A stretch of 64,000 nt of DNA from Lactobacillaceae bacterium L1_55_11 (GCA_029433155.1 JAQYTT010000002.1:305232-369231), one strand, 5' to 3'; positions 45,529 to 55,120 are shown, counted from the stretch's first letter. The notes: a model not told the origin generated them from the sequence alone. Numbers and translations: made by a program.

Positions 45529-46067
45529 AATTTGCACGACCAGCCGTTTTAAAGCACCGGCAAACACCTATCGTAATTGATGAAAACATCGATTTACAAG
45601 CGGCGGTGGCCAAGCGTTTTTCAGACGTTATCTTGTCCCTGGGCCAGTTGCACTTGCAAGGTGAACTACGGGCCCTTGAAAATGATGACATCCGTTTAAC
45701 CTTGCAGGTGACTGGCGAAGTGACGGTGCCATCGTCACGGTCCCTGGCGCCAGTAAAGTTGCCAGTTGACATGGACCTGGCCGAGACCTACGTCACCACT
45801 GAAAAACACCTAGAAGATTTTGAAGACAACGAAGCCGTTTTTCTCCTAGAAAATGATGTCATTGACGTGGATGAGGTCATTTTAGAGAACCTAGTGGCTA
45901 GTTTGCCAACCCAGGTTCTAACTCAGGCCGAAGCCGAAGAGGACCAGTATCCGACCGGGAATGGCTGGCAGGTAATCAGCCAGGATGACTATGAGGTGGC
46001 CGAAAAAGACGAGGAGCCACCCTTGGATCCGCGCCTGCAAAAGCTCGACCAGTTCTTCAATAAGTAG
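45525..46067 (+). CDS. yceD: YceD (DUF177) rRNA-accumulation protein
   Basis: A 180-residue DUF177 protein, usually needed for normal 23S rRNA levels and paired with rpmF (L32). Begins MKFARPAVLKHRQTP and has the acidic C-terminus with DPRLQKLDQF. ATG at 45525 overlaps tmcAL. No rpmF follows; a two-component system does. The acidic region contains no CxxC. Confidence 0.88.
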   Translation: MKFARPAVLKHRQTPIVIDENIDLQAAVAKRFSDVILSLGQLHLQGELRALENDDIRLTLQVTGEVTVPSSRSLAPVKLPVDMDLAETYVTTEKHLEDFEDNEAVFLLENDVIDVDEVILENLVASLPTQVLTQAEAEEDQYPTGNGWQVISQDDYEVAEKDEEPPLDPRLQKLDQFFNK

Positions 46068-46164
46068 GCTGCTTGCAATCCGATTCTAAACAAGCTAAAA
46101 TAATAGTTAATAGACTGCTTAATTATTGTCAACTGGCAATAAGAGCTGTTTACTGAGGATAACT

Positions 46165-46854
46165 ATGAGTAAAGTATTAATTATTGAAGACGAGGAGAAC
46201 TTGGCAAAGTTCGTTTCCCTCGAATTGAAGCACGAAGGCTTCGAAGTTGAAACGGTTGATAATGGCCGTGCTGGTTTAGATTTAGCTTTAGAAAACGATT
46301 ACGACGTAATTTTACTGGATTTGATGCTGCCGGAGCTAAATGGTTTAGAAGTTGCCCGGCGCTTACGTGAGGTTAAAAAGACCCCCATTATTATGATGAC
46401 GGCCCGTGACTCCGTGATTGACCGGGTTTCTGGCCTGGATTATGGGGCTGATGACTACGTGGTTAAGCCCTTTGCCATCGAAGAATTACTGGCCCGGGTT
46501 CGGTCCTTGTTACGGCGAATTGCCATTGAGACCGAGTCGAATGACCAACACCGCGCCATTATTAACTTCAAAGATTTGCGGATTGAAAAGGAGAACCGGA
46601 TTGCCCGGCGTGGTGACCAGGTCATTAACTTGACCAAGCGGGAATACGATTTGCTCCTAATCTTGGTTGAAAATATTAACGTTGTCCAGTCCCGCGAGCA
46701 GCTCCTCAAGGAAGTTTGGGGATTTAACTCCGAGGTTGAGACCAATGTCGTCGATGTCTACATTCGTTACCTACGTAATAAGATTGATGACCCTGATAGT
46801 AAGGCCTCTTATATTCAGACCGTACGGGGAACCGGTTACGTTATGCGGAGCTAA
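46165..46854 (+). CDS. OmpR-family response regulator (ArlR/CsrR-like)
   Basis: A 229-residue regulator. Receiver domain with phospho-acceptor Asp52 (ILLDLMLPE), Thr/Lys switch residues (MMTARD, KPF), and C-terminal winged helix ending VRGTGYVMR. ATG 46165 with GAGGATAACT is preferred to an upstream ATG at 46126. Pairs with the kinase starting 6 nt later. It looks nearest ArlR/CsrR; it is not WalR, which travels with yycHIJ. Confidence 0.92.
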   Translation: MSKVLIIEDEENLAKFVSLELKHEGFEVETVDNGRAGLDLALENDYDVILLDLMLPELNGLEVARRLREVKKTPIIMMTARDSVIDRVSGLDYGADDYVVKPFAIEELLARVRSLLRRIAIETESNDQHRAIINFKDLRIEKENRIARRGDQVINLTKREYDLLLILVENINVVQSREQLLKEVWGFNSEVETNVVDVYIRYLRNKIDDPDSKASYIQTVRGTGYVMRS

Positions 46855-46859
46855 TTAGC

Positions 46860-47987
46860 ATGGCTAAGAATCAGAATCAAAAACCAGCAAAATCACATCG
46901 TTTTTCACTGCACTGGCAGTTGTCGTTAGGGATGATGCTGGTTTTTTTTATTATCGGTATTTTACTGGCCACCGTCCTACTCTGGGGTCTGGAACACTAC
47001 TACAGCTTTGAGGTTGATCGGACCTGGCCCTGGCTATTGGGAACCGCCGTGGCTGCAGCAGTATTAGCCTTTCTGGTAACTTTCTTTTTAATCAAGCTGA
47101 TTGTGCGTCCGGTTCACACCATCGAAGACACGATTCGCGCCTTTGAAGCAGATCCGATGACTGACCAGCGGGCCCAGGATATGGGCATGAACGACGAGTT
47201 TTCTGACCTGGCCAAGATTTTAAATCAGATGATTGACCGGCTTCAGGACCTGATTCGATCCCAGCAGCAGTTTGTTTCCGATGTTTCCCATGAGCTGCGG
47301 ACGCCGGTCGCCGTGGTTAAGGGGCACATGGGCTTGCTCAATCGTTGGGGGAAGGATGACCCCGAGGTCTTAGAGGAGTCCATCCAGGCTTCCTTATCCG
47401 AAGTTGAGCGGATGGAAACCCTCATTAACGAGATGCTAAATTTGACCCGGGCTGAGCAAATTCCGGAACAAAAAAGCGACCAGATTACGGATGTCGGTGC
47501 CGTGGTTCAACGGATTTTTAGTGACTTTCAGATGCTGCATCCGGACTTCATTCTAACCTTTGACAATGACCTTTCGCGGCCAGCCGAGGTGCGGATTCGC
47601 CGTGACCACCTAGAACAAATCCTAATCATTTTGGCTGATAATGCCGTAAAATACTCTACCGACCGGCGTGAAATTCACTTCGCCCTGTCACAATCCGCCA
47701 CCCGGGTTGAAATTGGTATCCAAGATTTTGGCGAGGGGATTGCTGCCGAAGACTTGGAGAAGATTTTTGACCGCTTTTACCGGGTTGACCGGGCCCGTAA
47801 CCACCACACTGGTGGTAATGGCCTGGGTCTGAGTATTGCCGAGTGTTTGGTAACGGCCTATGGTGGTCAGCTAACCGTCGAAAGCGCCCTGGGTTCGGGG
47901 TCAGTCTTTACAATTTGGCTACCCCTAATTGATAAAACGCCTGGCCAGGGCTATGAACCCGGTGACGGTGATTTTTCCCAAGATTAA
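46860..47987 (+). CDS. Sensor histidine kinase partner of the response regulator
   Basis: A 375-residue membrane kinase. Two N-terminal membrane helices (about 24-46 and 57-80) with a very short extracellular loop, HAMP-like linker (RPVHTIEDTIRAF), HisKA with His144 (VSHELRTPVAV), and ATP-binding domain with N, G1 and G2 boxes (DNAVKYS, DFGEGI, GNGLGLSI). The tiny loop suggests membrane stress or lipid sensing rather than ligand binding. GGAG precedes the ATG. Confidence 0.92.
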   Translation: MAKNQNQKPAKSHRFSLHWQLSLGMMLVFFIIGILLATVLLWGLEHYYSFEVDRTWPWLLGTAVAAAVLAFLVTFFLIKLIVRPVHTIEDTIRAFEADPMTDQRAQDMGMNDEFSDLAKILNQMIDRLQDLIRSQQQFVSDVSHELRTPVAVVKGHMGLLNRWGKDDPEVLEESIQASLSEVERMETLINEMLNLTRAEQIPEQKSDQITDVGAVVQRIFSDFQMLHPDFILTFDNDLSRPAEVRIRRDHLEQILIILADNAVKYSTDRREIHFALSQSATRVEIGIQDFGEGIAAEDLEKIFDRFYRVDRARNHHTGGNGLGLSIAECLVTAYGGQLTVESALGSGSVFTIWLPLIDKTPGQGYEPGDGDFSQD

Positions 47988-48009
47988 GCGGTGACTATCC
48001 GCTTTTTTT
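47986..48009 (+). terminator. Terminator after the two-component system
   Basis: AAGCGG-TGACTAT-CCGCTT followed by T5; the yidC -10 (TATAAT, 48012-48017) lies right behind it. Confidence 0.75.
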
Positions 48010-48011
48010 GA

Positions 48012-48017
48012 TATAAT
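48012..48017 (+). promoter_or_regulatory. -10 element of yidC
   Basis: TATAAT immediately downstream of the terminator T-run; -35 not clear. Confidence 0.5.
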
Positions 48018-48058
48018 TGACCGGGTTTACGAACGTTTAAAAAATTTTAGGAGCTTTC

Positions 48059-48967
48059 ATGAAACAGCTAAAGCGTACCTTAACATTTGCTTTTGTTATT
48101 TTAGATATTATTTTGCTAACCGGTGGTTACAGTGTTCATGGCCGTCTGTACCAGTGGATTGGTCACCCAATTGTGAACGCTTTGACGGTGATTGCCAATG
48201 CCCTGGGCGGCCCTAACGCGATTGGTTGGGGAATCATTATTATTACGGCCATTATGCGGCTGATTATCTTGCCACTTTTTGTTAACCAGCAGCGCAACGG
48301 TACAATTAGCCAGCTCAAGATGCGGATGCTCAAGCCTGAAATCGATAAGATTCAGGCCCGGGCCAAGGCGGCCCAGACGCCGGCTGAGCAGCAGGCTGCC
48401 AGCATGGCTACCATGACCCTCTACCGGGAAAACAATGTCAGTTTGACCGGTGGTATTTCCTTTTTGACCATGGCGATGCAATTGCCAATCTTTTCCGGTC
48501 TGTACGTGGCAGTGCTACATGTCCATGGGCTGCAAACAGCAACCTTTATGGGCTTTGGGCTGGGTAAACCGCAAGTGGTTTTTGCCGCCATTGCCGGGAT
48601 TATTTACTTAATTCAGGCCTGGATTGCCATGCTGCGGATGCCGGCTGATCAACGTAAGACTACTGGGGCCGTGATGTTTTTGAGCCCAGTGTCCATTATC
48701 TTTGTTTCAATGATTTCCAGTGGGGCTGTTGGTCTTTACTTCATCGTTACCAGTCTCTTTGCCCTGATTCAGACTGTCCTGATCCACTTCCAGTACCCAT
48801 CCTTGGAGAAGAAGGTCGATGACGAGTTTAGTATCCAAGCCCGGGCCGATGATATCTTGAGTCGGGCTTATAGTGACAGTGAGGTTAAGCCTGGCAGTCT
48901 GAGCCCCCGCGACGTGACTCCCAAGCCTAAGGGCAACCGCAATGCGGGCAAGCAGAACCGGTCATAA
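48059..48967 (+). CDS. yidC: Membrane protein insertase YidC/Oxa1 family (YidC2-like)
   Basis: A 302-residue insertase that integrates membrane proteins with or without Sec. Five membrane segments; the hydrophilic groove Arg is probably in the TM2 ITAIMRLIILPLF segment. C-terminal tail is basic (KPKGNRNAGKQNRS), as in YidC2/OxaA2 that bind ribosomes. The N-terminus has no lipobox Cys (LLTGGYS instead of the usual LSGC), so it may not be a lipoprotein. AGGAG upstream. Confidence 0.9.
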   Translation: MKQLKRTLTFAFVILDIILLTGGYSVHGRLYQWIGHPIVNALTVIANALGGPNAIGWGIIIITAIMRLIILPLFVNQQRNGTISQLKMRMLKPEIDKIQARAKAAQTPAEQQAASMATMTLYRENNVSLTGGISFLTMAMQLPIFSGLYVAVLHVHGLQTATFMGFGLGKPQVVFAAIAGIIYLIQAWIAMLRMPADQRKTTGAVMFLSPVSIIFVSMISSGAVGLYFIVTSLFALIQTVLIHFQYPSLEKKVDDEFSIQARADDILSRAYSDSEVKPGSLSPRDVTPKPKGNRNAGKQNRS

Positions 48968-49010
48968 TTAATTAGTAGCTGGTAGGACACTACCATTAAG
49001 GACGCCATTC

Positions 49011-49784
49011 ATGGAACGAATTTTATCCAATCAAAACGCCCGGGTGAAGACCTGGGCTAAGTTAGCCACCCGCAAAGGTCGGCAGGCTAACCGTACTTAC
49101 TTGTTAGACGGCTGGCACTTAGTCGAAGCGGCCATTGATGCCCAGGCCAAGTTTCATGCGGTGATGGCTACGTCCGAGCAGATGGAAGCCCATCTTAGCG
49201 ACGTGCCCCACGGTGTGCCCGCCTTTGAAATTAGTCCCGAGGTCGCTAAGCACATTGCTGGCACCAACACGCCCCAGGGTATCTTTGCCGAAATTAGTTT
49301 GCCAGAAAAGACCTTTGACCCTAGTTATGTTTTTGAGGGGCAGTGGCTGCTCTTGGATAGTATCCAGGATCCCGGTAATGTCGGTACCCTGATTCGGACC
49401 GCGGATGCGGCTGGCTTTAAGGGGGTAGTTCTGGGACCGGGAACGGCGGATGCCTTTGCACCGAAGGTGGTGCGGGCCATGCAGGGTTCCCAATTTCACC
49501 TAGAAGTCCTCAATGCCGACTTAACTGAATGGGTGCAAGCCCTGGAAAATAATGGTTTGCCAGTTTATGGCACTCAGTTGAATCCCGCTGCTAAGGATTA
49601 TCGTGAAATCCTACCATCAGCTGATTTTGCTCTGATTATGGGTAACGAAGGGCAGGGGATGTCGGCCGAATTAGCAGACATCACTTCAGCTAACCTCTAT
49701 ATTCCACTGGCTGGTCAGGCTGAAAGTCTGAACGTCGCCGTGGCGGCCGGAATTTTAATGTTTGCCCTATCCCTTGGAAATTAA
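49011..49784 (+). CDS. TrmH/SpoU-family RNA 2'-O-methyltransferase
   Basis: A 257-residue rRNA or tRNA ribose methylase. N-terminal RNA-binding domain (SpoU_sub_bind, about 1-95), then the knotted SPOUT domain with motif 1 LDSIQDPGNVGTLIRTADAAG, motif 2 IMGNEGQGMS, motif 3 IPLAGQAESLNVAVAAGILM. RNA target is unknown (RlmB-like). It follows yidC, a known pairing, and precedes the secG promoter. Confidence 0.92.
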   Translation: MERILSNQNARVKTWAKLATRKGRQANRTYLLDGWHLVEAAIDAQAKFHAVMATSEQMEAHLSDVPHGVPAFEISPEVAKHIAGTNTPQGIFAEISLPEKTFDPSYVFEGQWLLLDSIQDPGNVGTLIRTADAAGFKGVVLGPGTADAFAPKVVRAMQGSQFHLEVLNADLTEWVQALENNGLPVYGTQLNPAAKDYREILPSADFALIMGNEGQGMSAELADITSANLYIPLAGQAESLNVAVAAGILMFALSLGN

Positions 49785-49802
49785 TGTAGATTCTGTTATA
49801 AT
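49774..49802 (+). promoter_or_regulatory. Promoter of secG
   Basis: TTGGAA (49774-49779), 17-bp spacer, TATAAT (49797-49802), starting inside the end of the methylase gene. Confidence 0.75.
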
Positions 49803-49835
49803 TTATCTTATTGAATTTGAGTGGAGGTTGTCGTT

Positions 49836-50072
49836 GTGACGAATATCCTAACAATTGCACTGCTAGTGGTCGGTTTCTTCTTAATCGTCGCGGTCATGAT
49901 GCAGCCAAGTAAACAGCAAGATGCGCTTTCAGCCCTATCGGGTGGTGCTGCTGATTTATTTACTGAAAGGAAGTCACGGGGATTCGAAGCGGTTATGCGC
50001 CGCGTAACCTCAGTGCTGGGTGCTATCTGGTTCATCATCGCCTTTATCTTGATGTACCTTGCCGCCCATTAA
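49836..50072 (+). CDS. secG: Protein translocase subunit SecG
   Basis: A 78-residue membrane protein with two helices (about residues 2-22 and 55-76) and a MMQPSKQQDALSALSGGAADLF connecting loop, the SecG signature. It aids SecYEG export. The GTG at 49836 is used: GGAGG 8 nt upstream, and a GTG at 49821 would overlap that site. Followed by a terminator, then rnr, smpB. Confidence 0.93.
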   Translation: MTNILTIALLVVGFFLIVAVMMQPSKQQDALSALSGGAADLFTERKSRGFEAVMRRVTSVLGAIWFIIAFILMYLAAH

Positions 50073-50075
50073 TTT

Positions 50076-50112
50076 AAAAGGTCAGTTTACTTAAGCGTAG
50101 ACTGACCTTTTT
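50076..50112 (+). terminator. Terminator of secG
   Basis: AAAAGGTCAGT...ACTGACCTTTTT with a 14-nt loop. Confidence 0.88.
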
Positions 50113-50130
50113 CAATTAGGAGCTTTAAAA

Positions 50131-52458
50131 ATGGAAATGAAACAATTAAAAGAACAGCTGGCCGGCTTCTTAAAAGCCAACCGGCAGCAGGATTTTACTG
50201 CCCAGAGTTTGGCCGACGGCTTGCGTATGAGCGACGGGAGTGAGTACCGTCAGGTAGTTAACGCCTTAAACGCCCTGGTCCGGGAAGGCCAAGCTGATGA
50301 TCACGGTGCAGCGGGGTACCAGTACCACGTTGACAGTGGCGAAGCGATTGGCGAATTTAAGGCCAACGAACGCGGTTTTGGTTTTGTCCGTTACGATGAA
50401 AACTTACCAGACTACTTCATTAACCCCGAAAACACCCTACAAGCCATGCAGGGGGACCAGGTTAAGGTCAAGACCCTGCGGCCATCAAACTCACCTGACC
50501 GCGGTCCAGAAGGTCAGGTAATTGAGATCTTAGAGCGGGCCAATACCCAAGTTGTCGGCATTTTCACCCTGGGTTCACAGGCCAAGGGCATGCTGGGACA
50601 AATCCGTCCCAATGACAAAAAAATTAATAACTACGAAATCTTAGTCCAAGATGAAGGACAGGAACTCCACGACGGTCAGGTAGTGGTCGCAGACGTTAAG
50701 ACCTACCCTGACCTGACCCATCCTAAGCAGCTCACGACTTCCGTTAAACAGGTGCTAGGCTACAAGGACGAACCTGGCATGGACATCTTACAGATTGTCG
50801 AAAGCAAGCATGTTCCCAACCACTTCCCCGAAGAAGTCTTGGAAGAGGCTGACCAGATTCCAAGTGAAGTCCAGCCTGACGAATGGGCTGGTCGTGAAGA
50901 TATTACTGACCAGCCCTTGGTGACAATTGACGGAGCTGACACCAAGGATATCGATGATGCCGTCGTAGCCTGGAAGATGAACAATGGTCACTACCACCTG
51001 GGCGTGCACATTGCCGATGTGTCTCACTATGTCAAGGAAGGCTCAGCCATTGACAAGGAAGCTTATAACCGGGGTACCTCAGTTTACCTAACTGACCGGG
51101 TAATCCCAATGTTACCCCGCCGCTTGTCTAACGGAATTGCCTCGCTGAACCCGGATGTCGTACGCTTAGCCATGTCAGTGGACATGGAAATCGACCAAAA
51201 GGGACGGGTGGTTAAGCACCATATCCATTCATCAGTGATTCGGTCCCATGCCCGGATGACTTACACGGCCGTGAACGAGATTCTCAAGGGCGATGAAAAG
51301 ACCCGGCAGCAGTACCGTGAACTAGTGCCGATGTTTGAAGACATGGCCGAATTGCATAAGATTTTGCACGACATGCGCATTCGCCGTGGGGCGATTGAAT
51401 TTGACGCACCCGAGGCTCAGATCGTTGTTGATCCGAAGGGTCGGGCCGTGGACGTGGTTCTGCGGGAACGCGGCACCTCGGAGCGGATGATTGAGTCCTT
51501 CATGTTAGCCGCCAATGAAACGATTGCTGAACACTTTGATAAGTTGCGGGTGCCGTTCTTATACCGAATTCACGAAACGCCAGATGAAGAACGGGCCAAG
51601 AACTTCTTTGAGTTTACCAAGGCCCTGGGCCACCCAGTCAAGGGTGATCCGGCCGAAGTGACACCGATGATGTTACAGCGGTTAATGACCCAGGTGGAAA
51701 ATGACCCGGCCGAGCAGATGATTTCAACCATGATGCTTAGAGCCATGAAGCAGGCCAAGTACTCGCCTGACCCAGTCGGCCACTTTGGCCTGGGAGCGAA
51801 GTACTATACCCACTTTACTTCACCAATCCGGCGTTATCCCGATTTGACAGTACACCGCTTGATTAAGTGGTATGAAAAAGAGGGGACTGGGGTTGGTGCC
51901 CAGGAAAAGTATGCTAGCATCTTAGGTCAGATTGGAATTGATACCAGTACCCGGGAGCGCCGAGCCGTTGATACAGAACGGATGGTTGATGCCATGAAGA
52001 AGGCCGAGTTCATGGAAGACAAGGTTGACCAAGAATTTGATGGGGTCGTTAGTGCGGCCATGAAGTTTGGGCTCTTTGTCAGCCTAGAAAACACCGTCGA
52101 AGGGTTGGTGCACATTTCAAACCTGGCCGACGACCACTATGACTATGATGAAGCCCACGCGGCCCTGATTGGTCGTTCCCACCACCGGATTTTCCAGATT
52201 GGTCAAAAGGTGCGGATTAAGGTTATCCGGGTCAACAAGGAAGAAAGCAAGGTTGACTTTATCTTAGTTGACCCAGAGAGTGCGCCAACAACCACCTTGA
52301 AGGTGGTCCATGACCAGGGTCGCTTTGGTAAGGAAGGCCGGCGTGGCCGTGGTCGGAAAAATGACCACCGTAATCAAGATAAGGGTGGCCAGCACGGTCC
52401 TAAGCGCTCCGGTGCTAAGCAGAGTCATGGCCACCAGTCGCGAGGAAAGCGACACTAA
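50131..52458 (+). CDS. rnr: Ribonuclease R
   Basis: A 775-residue 3'-5' exonuclease that degrades structured RNA and works with SmpB-tmRNA. In order: N-terminal helix-turn-helix-like region, two cold-shock domains (about 75-230), RNB catalytic domain with DGADTKDIDDAV (Asp cluster near residues 270-280), S1 domain (about 625-710), and a basic tail of about 55 residues. Fits the usual rnr-smpB order; ATG after AGGAG. Confidence 0.96.
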   Translation: MEMKQLKEQLAGFLKANRQQDFTAQSLADGLRMSDGSEYRQVVNALNALVREGQADDHGAAGYQYHVDSGEAIGEFKANERGFGFVRYDENLPDYFINPENTLQAMQGDQVKVKTLRPSNSPDRGPEGQVIEILERANTQVVGIFTLGSQAKGMLGQIRPNDKKINNYEILVQDEGQELHDGQVVVADVKTYPDLTHPKQLTTSVKQVLGYKDEPGMDILQIVESKHVPNHFPEEVLEEADQIPSEVQPDEWAGREDITDQPLVTIDGADTKDIDDAVVAWKMNNGHYHLGVHIADVSHYVKEGSAIDKEAYNRGTSVYLTDRVIPMLPRRLSNGIASLNPDVVRLAMSVDMEIDQKGRVVKHHIHSSVIRSHARMTYTAVNEILKGDEKTRQQYRELVPMFEDMAELHKILHDMRIRRGAIEFDAPEAQIVVDPKGRAVDVVLRERGTSERMIESFMLAANETIAEHFDKLRVPFLYRIHETPDEERAKNFFEFTKALGHPVKGDPAEVTPMMLQRLMTQVENDPAEQMISTMMLRAMKQAKYSPDPVGHFGLGAKYYTHFTSPIRRYPDLTVHRLIKWYEKEGTGVGAQEKYASILGQIGIDTSTRERRAVDTERMVDAMKKAEFMEDKVDQEFDGVVSAAMKFGLFVSLENTVEGLVHISNLADDHYDYDEAHAALIGRSHHRIFQIGQKVRIKVIRVNKEESKVDFILVDPESAPTTTLKVVHDQGRFGKEGRRGRGRKNDHRNQDKGGQHGPKRSGAKQSHGHQSRGKRH

Positions 52459-52478
52459 GTAGTTGAGGTAGGAAGTCA

Positions 52479-52946
52479 ATGAGTAAGACCAAATCAGCGC
52501 CGGGTCAACGCCTGTTGGCTCAGAACCGCAAGGCCCGTTACAACTATGCCATTTCAGAAACTTTTGAAGCGGGTATGAGTTTGACGGGTACTGAAATTAA
52601 GTCCGTTCGGGCCGGCCAGATTACCATCGGGGATGGCTTTGTGACCATTCGCGACGGACAGGCCTGGCTGACCAATGTTTATATTGCGCCCTATGATAAC
52701 GGGAATCGTTTTAACGTTGACCCGCTTCGTACTCGTCGCCTATTACTACACAAGCGCCAAATTCGGCTGCTGGCTAAGGCAGCCAGTGAGAGCGGCGTGA
52801 CGGTTGTACCTTTAAAAGTTTATCTGGTGCGCGGCTATGCCAAAGTCTTGATTGGTATAGGTCGTGGTAAGCGCAAGTACGATAAGCGCCAAGACATTAA
52901 GAAACGGGACCAGGAACGGGAATTAAATCGGCGCTTTAAAAATTAA
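52479..52946 (+). CDS. smpB: SsrA-binding protein SmpB
   Basis: A 155-residue tmRNA-binding protein for ribosome rescue. Contains NRKARYNYAI, EAGMSLTGTEIKSVRAG, and a basic C-terminal tail (GRGKRKYDKRQDIKKRD). AGGTAGGAAG precedes the ATG. The ssrA gene is not in the window. Confidence 0.97.
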   Translation: MSKTKSAPGQRLLAQNRKARYNYAISETFEAGMSLTGTEIKSVRAGQITIGDGFVTIRDGQAWLTNVYIAPYDNGNRFNVDPLRTRRLLLHKRQIRLLAKAASESGVTVVPLKVYLVRGYAKVLIGIGRGKRKYDKRQDIKKRDQERELNRRFKN

Positions 52947-52954
52947 TTTTGTAA

Positions 52955-52983
52955 TTGACCCAGTCTTTTATTACCGATATACT
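52955..52983 (+). promoter_or_regulatory. Promoter of rny
   Basis: TTGACC (52955-52960), 17-bp spacer, TATACT (52978-52983). Confidence 0.8.
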
Positions 52984-53029
52984 AAGTTTGTGAAATATAT
53001 TTATCACAAAGCTGAAAGGAACTGTTAAC

Positions 53030-54586
53030 ATGTTTGTTACACTCATTTCAGCGTTCTTCGCAGCAGCAATTGGTTTGGTTGGGGGTTACGCCTTAAAACA
53101 CTGGCGTGATACCCGCAAGATTCAAAACGCCGACCAAATTGCCAATAACATTTTTGACCAAGCTAATAGTGAAGCTAAGGGAATTATTCGGGCTGCTGAA
53201 TTTGATGCCAAAGATTTGGCACAGAAGTACCGTGATGAGGTGGACCAATCTTTGGCCGACCGGCACCACGAGGTTCAGCAGCAGGAGCGCCGCCTGCAAG
53301 ACCGGGTTGACACTTTGGACAAAAAAGATGCCACGCTTAATCAGCGCGATGCCTCTTTAATTCAAAAAGAAGATCAAGTGCAGTTGCGCTTAGATGATGC
53401 CGCTGAACGCCAGTCACGGGCCAATGAGCTCCTGGCTGCCCAGCAGCAGAAACTAGAAGAAATTGCCCGTTTGACTCACGAAGATGCCCACCAACAGGTA
53501 CTGGCCGAGACTAAGAATGACTTAGTCCAAGAACGGGCCGAGCTCATTCGCGAGTATGAAACCGATGCTAAGAGCGAGGCTGAGCGCCGCGCTCGTAACA
53601 TAGTTGTGCAAGCGATTCAGCGTTCAGCCGCTGATTCGGTCAGCGATGTTACGGTTTCAGTCGTTGACCTACCTAGTGAAGACATGAAGGGTCGGATTAT
53701 TGGCCGGGAAGGCCGTAATATCCGAACTATTGAAGCCCTGACTGGGATTGATTTAATTATCGATGATACGCCAGAGTCAGTGGTCTTGAGTGGTTTTGAC
53801 CCACTTCGTCGTCAAATTGCTAAAGACGCCTTGGAGGCTTTGATTGCCGATGGCCGCATCAATCCTGCTCGGATTGAAGAGGCGGTTGAGAAGGCCCGCC
53901 GTCACATGGATGAAGTTGTCCGTGAAAAGGGTGAACAGGCCGTCTTTGAGCTAGGTTTGCGTGGGATGCATCCAGACTTAATCAAGATGATTGGTCGGAT
54001 GAACTACCGCACTTCCTATGGACAGAACGTTTTGCAGCACTCAATTGAGGTTGCAAAATTAGCTGGTGCTATGGCAGCAGAATTGAAATTGGATGTCGCG
54101 CTTGCGAAGCGCGCTGGTTTAATCCACGATATTGGAAAGGCAGTTGATGCCGAAGTCGAGGGCTCCCACGTTGAGTTAGGGGTCCGTTTGGCTGAAAAGT
54201 TTAACGAAAAGCCGGTCATTGTTAACGCCATTGCCGCCCATCACGGCGACGTGGTCGCTAGCAGCCCGATTGCTGACCTCATTGGGGCGGCTGATGCAAT
54301 CAGTGCCGCCCGTCCCGGGGCCCGCAGTGAGTCTTTGGAGAACTATGTCCAGCGACTCAAGGATCTGGAGCAAATTGCCGACAACTATCAGGGTGTTCGC
54401 AATGCCTTTGCTATCCAGGCTGGTCGGGAGGTCCGCGTGATTGTGGAGCCTAAGCAGGTGACTGATATTCAAGCAACTGTCTTGGCCCATGACATTAAGT
54501 CTGAGGTCGAGGAGAAGCTTGAGTATCCTGGTCACGTGAAGGTGACGGTTGTTCGAGAAACGCGGGCAGTTGATTACGCCCATTAA
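53030..54586 (+). CDS. rny: Ribonuclease Y
   Basis: A 518-residue membrane-anchored endoribonuclease that starts mRNA decay. N-terminal helix (about 2-22), long charged coiled coil (about 25-200), KH domain ([25 protein letters not shown], about 222-246), HD domain with HDIGK (about 365) and IAAHHGD. Length matches. AAAGGAACTG upstream. Confidence 0.96.
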   Translation: MFVTLISAFFAAAIGLVGGYALKHWRDTRKIQNADQIANNIFDQANSEAKGIIRAAEFDAKDLAQKYRDEVDQSLADRHHEVQQQERRLQDRVDTLDKKDATLNQRDASLIQKEDQVQLRLDDAAERQSRANELLAAQQQKLEEIARLTHEDAHQQVLAETKNDLVQERAELIREYETDAKSEAERRARNIVVQAIQRSAADSVSDVTVSVVDLPSEDMKGRIIGREGRNIRTIEALTGIDLIIDDTPESVVLSGFDPLRRQIAKDALEALIADGRINPARIEEAVEKARRHMDEVVREKGEQAVFELGLRGMHPDLIKMIGRMNYRTSYGQNVLQHSIEVAKLAGAMAAELKLDVALAKRAGLIHDIGKAVDAEVEGSHVELGVRLAEKFNEKPVIVNAIAAHHGDVVASSPIADLIGAADAISAARPGARSESLENYVQRLKDLEQIADNYQGVRNAFAIQAGREVRVIVEPKQVTDIQATVLAHDIKSEVEEKLEYPGHVKVTVVRETRAVDYAH

Positions 54587-54607
54587 AAACACCGCGAGGT
54601 GTTTTTT
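54585..54607 (+). terminator. Terminator of rny
   Basis: AAAACACC-GCGA-GGTGTTTT with T-run. Confidence 0.85.
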
Positions 54608-54640
54608 ATTTGGCCATTTTGCCGGCCTGTTTTTGGTTTC

Positions 54641-54657
54641 TGTAACATTTCTGTTAT
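54641..54657 (+). promoter_or_regulatory. WalR-type binding site overlapping the DUF948 promoter
   Basis: TGTAAC-ATTTC-TGTTAT fits TGTWAH-N5-TGTWAH. Its second half overlaps the TATAAT -10 (54655-54660). Confidence 0.55.
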
Positions 54658-54660
54658 AAT
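54655..54660 (+). promoter_or_regulatory. -10 element of the DUF948-ytxH operon
   Basis: TATAAT with a weak TTGGTT/TTTGGT -35 at 16-17 bp, 54 nt before the ATG at 54714. Confidence 0.6.
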
Positions 54661-54713
54661 TAGCACGCTAGCTTTTTTAGGAATTTAGAATTTAATTCGT
54701 GTTGGAGGAAGTT

Positions 54714-55109
54714 ATGACTGTTGGAGAAATTGCACTACTGATTTTTGCCATTGCCTTTTTGCTTTTGGTTTTGTTTATCGGCATTTTCCTGCTCCGGTTA
54801 ACCCGGACCTTGAGTGTGTTGACGATGGACGTTGATACGATTGCCCGCTCTGGTAATGAAATTCTTGGTAATGCCAACGTTTTGTTAGATGACGTCAACG
54901 GTAAGCTGGAAACTTTGAATGTGACGGTGGATACGGTCGCTGAACTGTCTGAAACCGTTTCAGACATTAACAGTAGCTTGCACCGTACCACCAGTAAGTT
55001 TGCTGGTTTGGGTTCTTTGACCAAGGCCGGTGCCAGCTTGGCAGCCGCCAAGGTTAGCGGTAAGTTCAAGAAGAACGATAAGAAGAGCAAGAATAAAGCA
55101 GCCAAGTAA
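54714..55109 (+). CDS. DUF948-family membrane protein
   Basis: A 131-residue protein: N-terminal membrane helix (about 4-28), then a heptad-rich region (DTIARSGNEILGNANVLLDDVNGKLETL) fitting DUF948, and a Lys-rich tail. Function unknown; such proteins are envelope-stress-like and usually paired with YtxH. ATG 54714 is chosen because GGAGGAAG lies just before; an upstream GTG is inside the ribosome site. Followed 11 nt later by the YtxH gene. Confidence 0.85.
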   Translation: MTVGEIALLIFAIAFLLLVLFIGIFLLRLTRTLSVLTMDVDTIARSGNEILGNANVLLDDVNGKLETLNVTVDTVAELSETVSDINSSLHRTTSKFAGLGSLTKAGASLAAAKVSGKFKKNDKKSKNKAAK

Positions 55110-55120
55110 GGGGAGAGTTT

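Noticed and set aside
46165..47987. Two-component system as WalRK itself
   Set aside because: The kinase lacks the PAS domain and the yycHIJ neighbours; it fits an ArlRS/CsrRS-like system, so WalRK must be encoded elsewhere.
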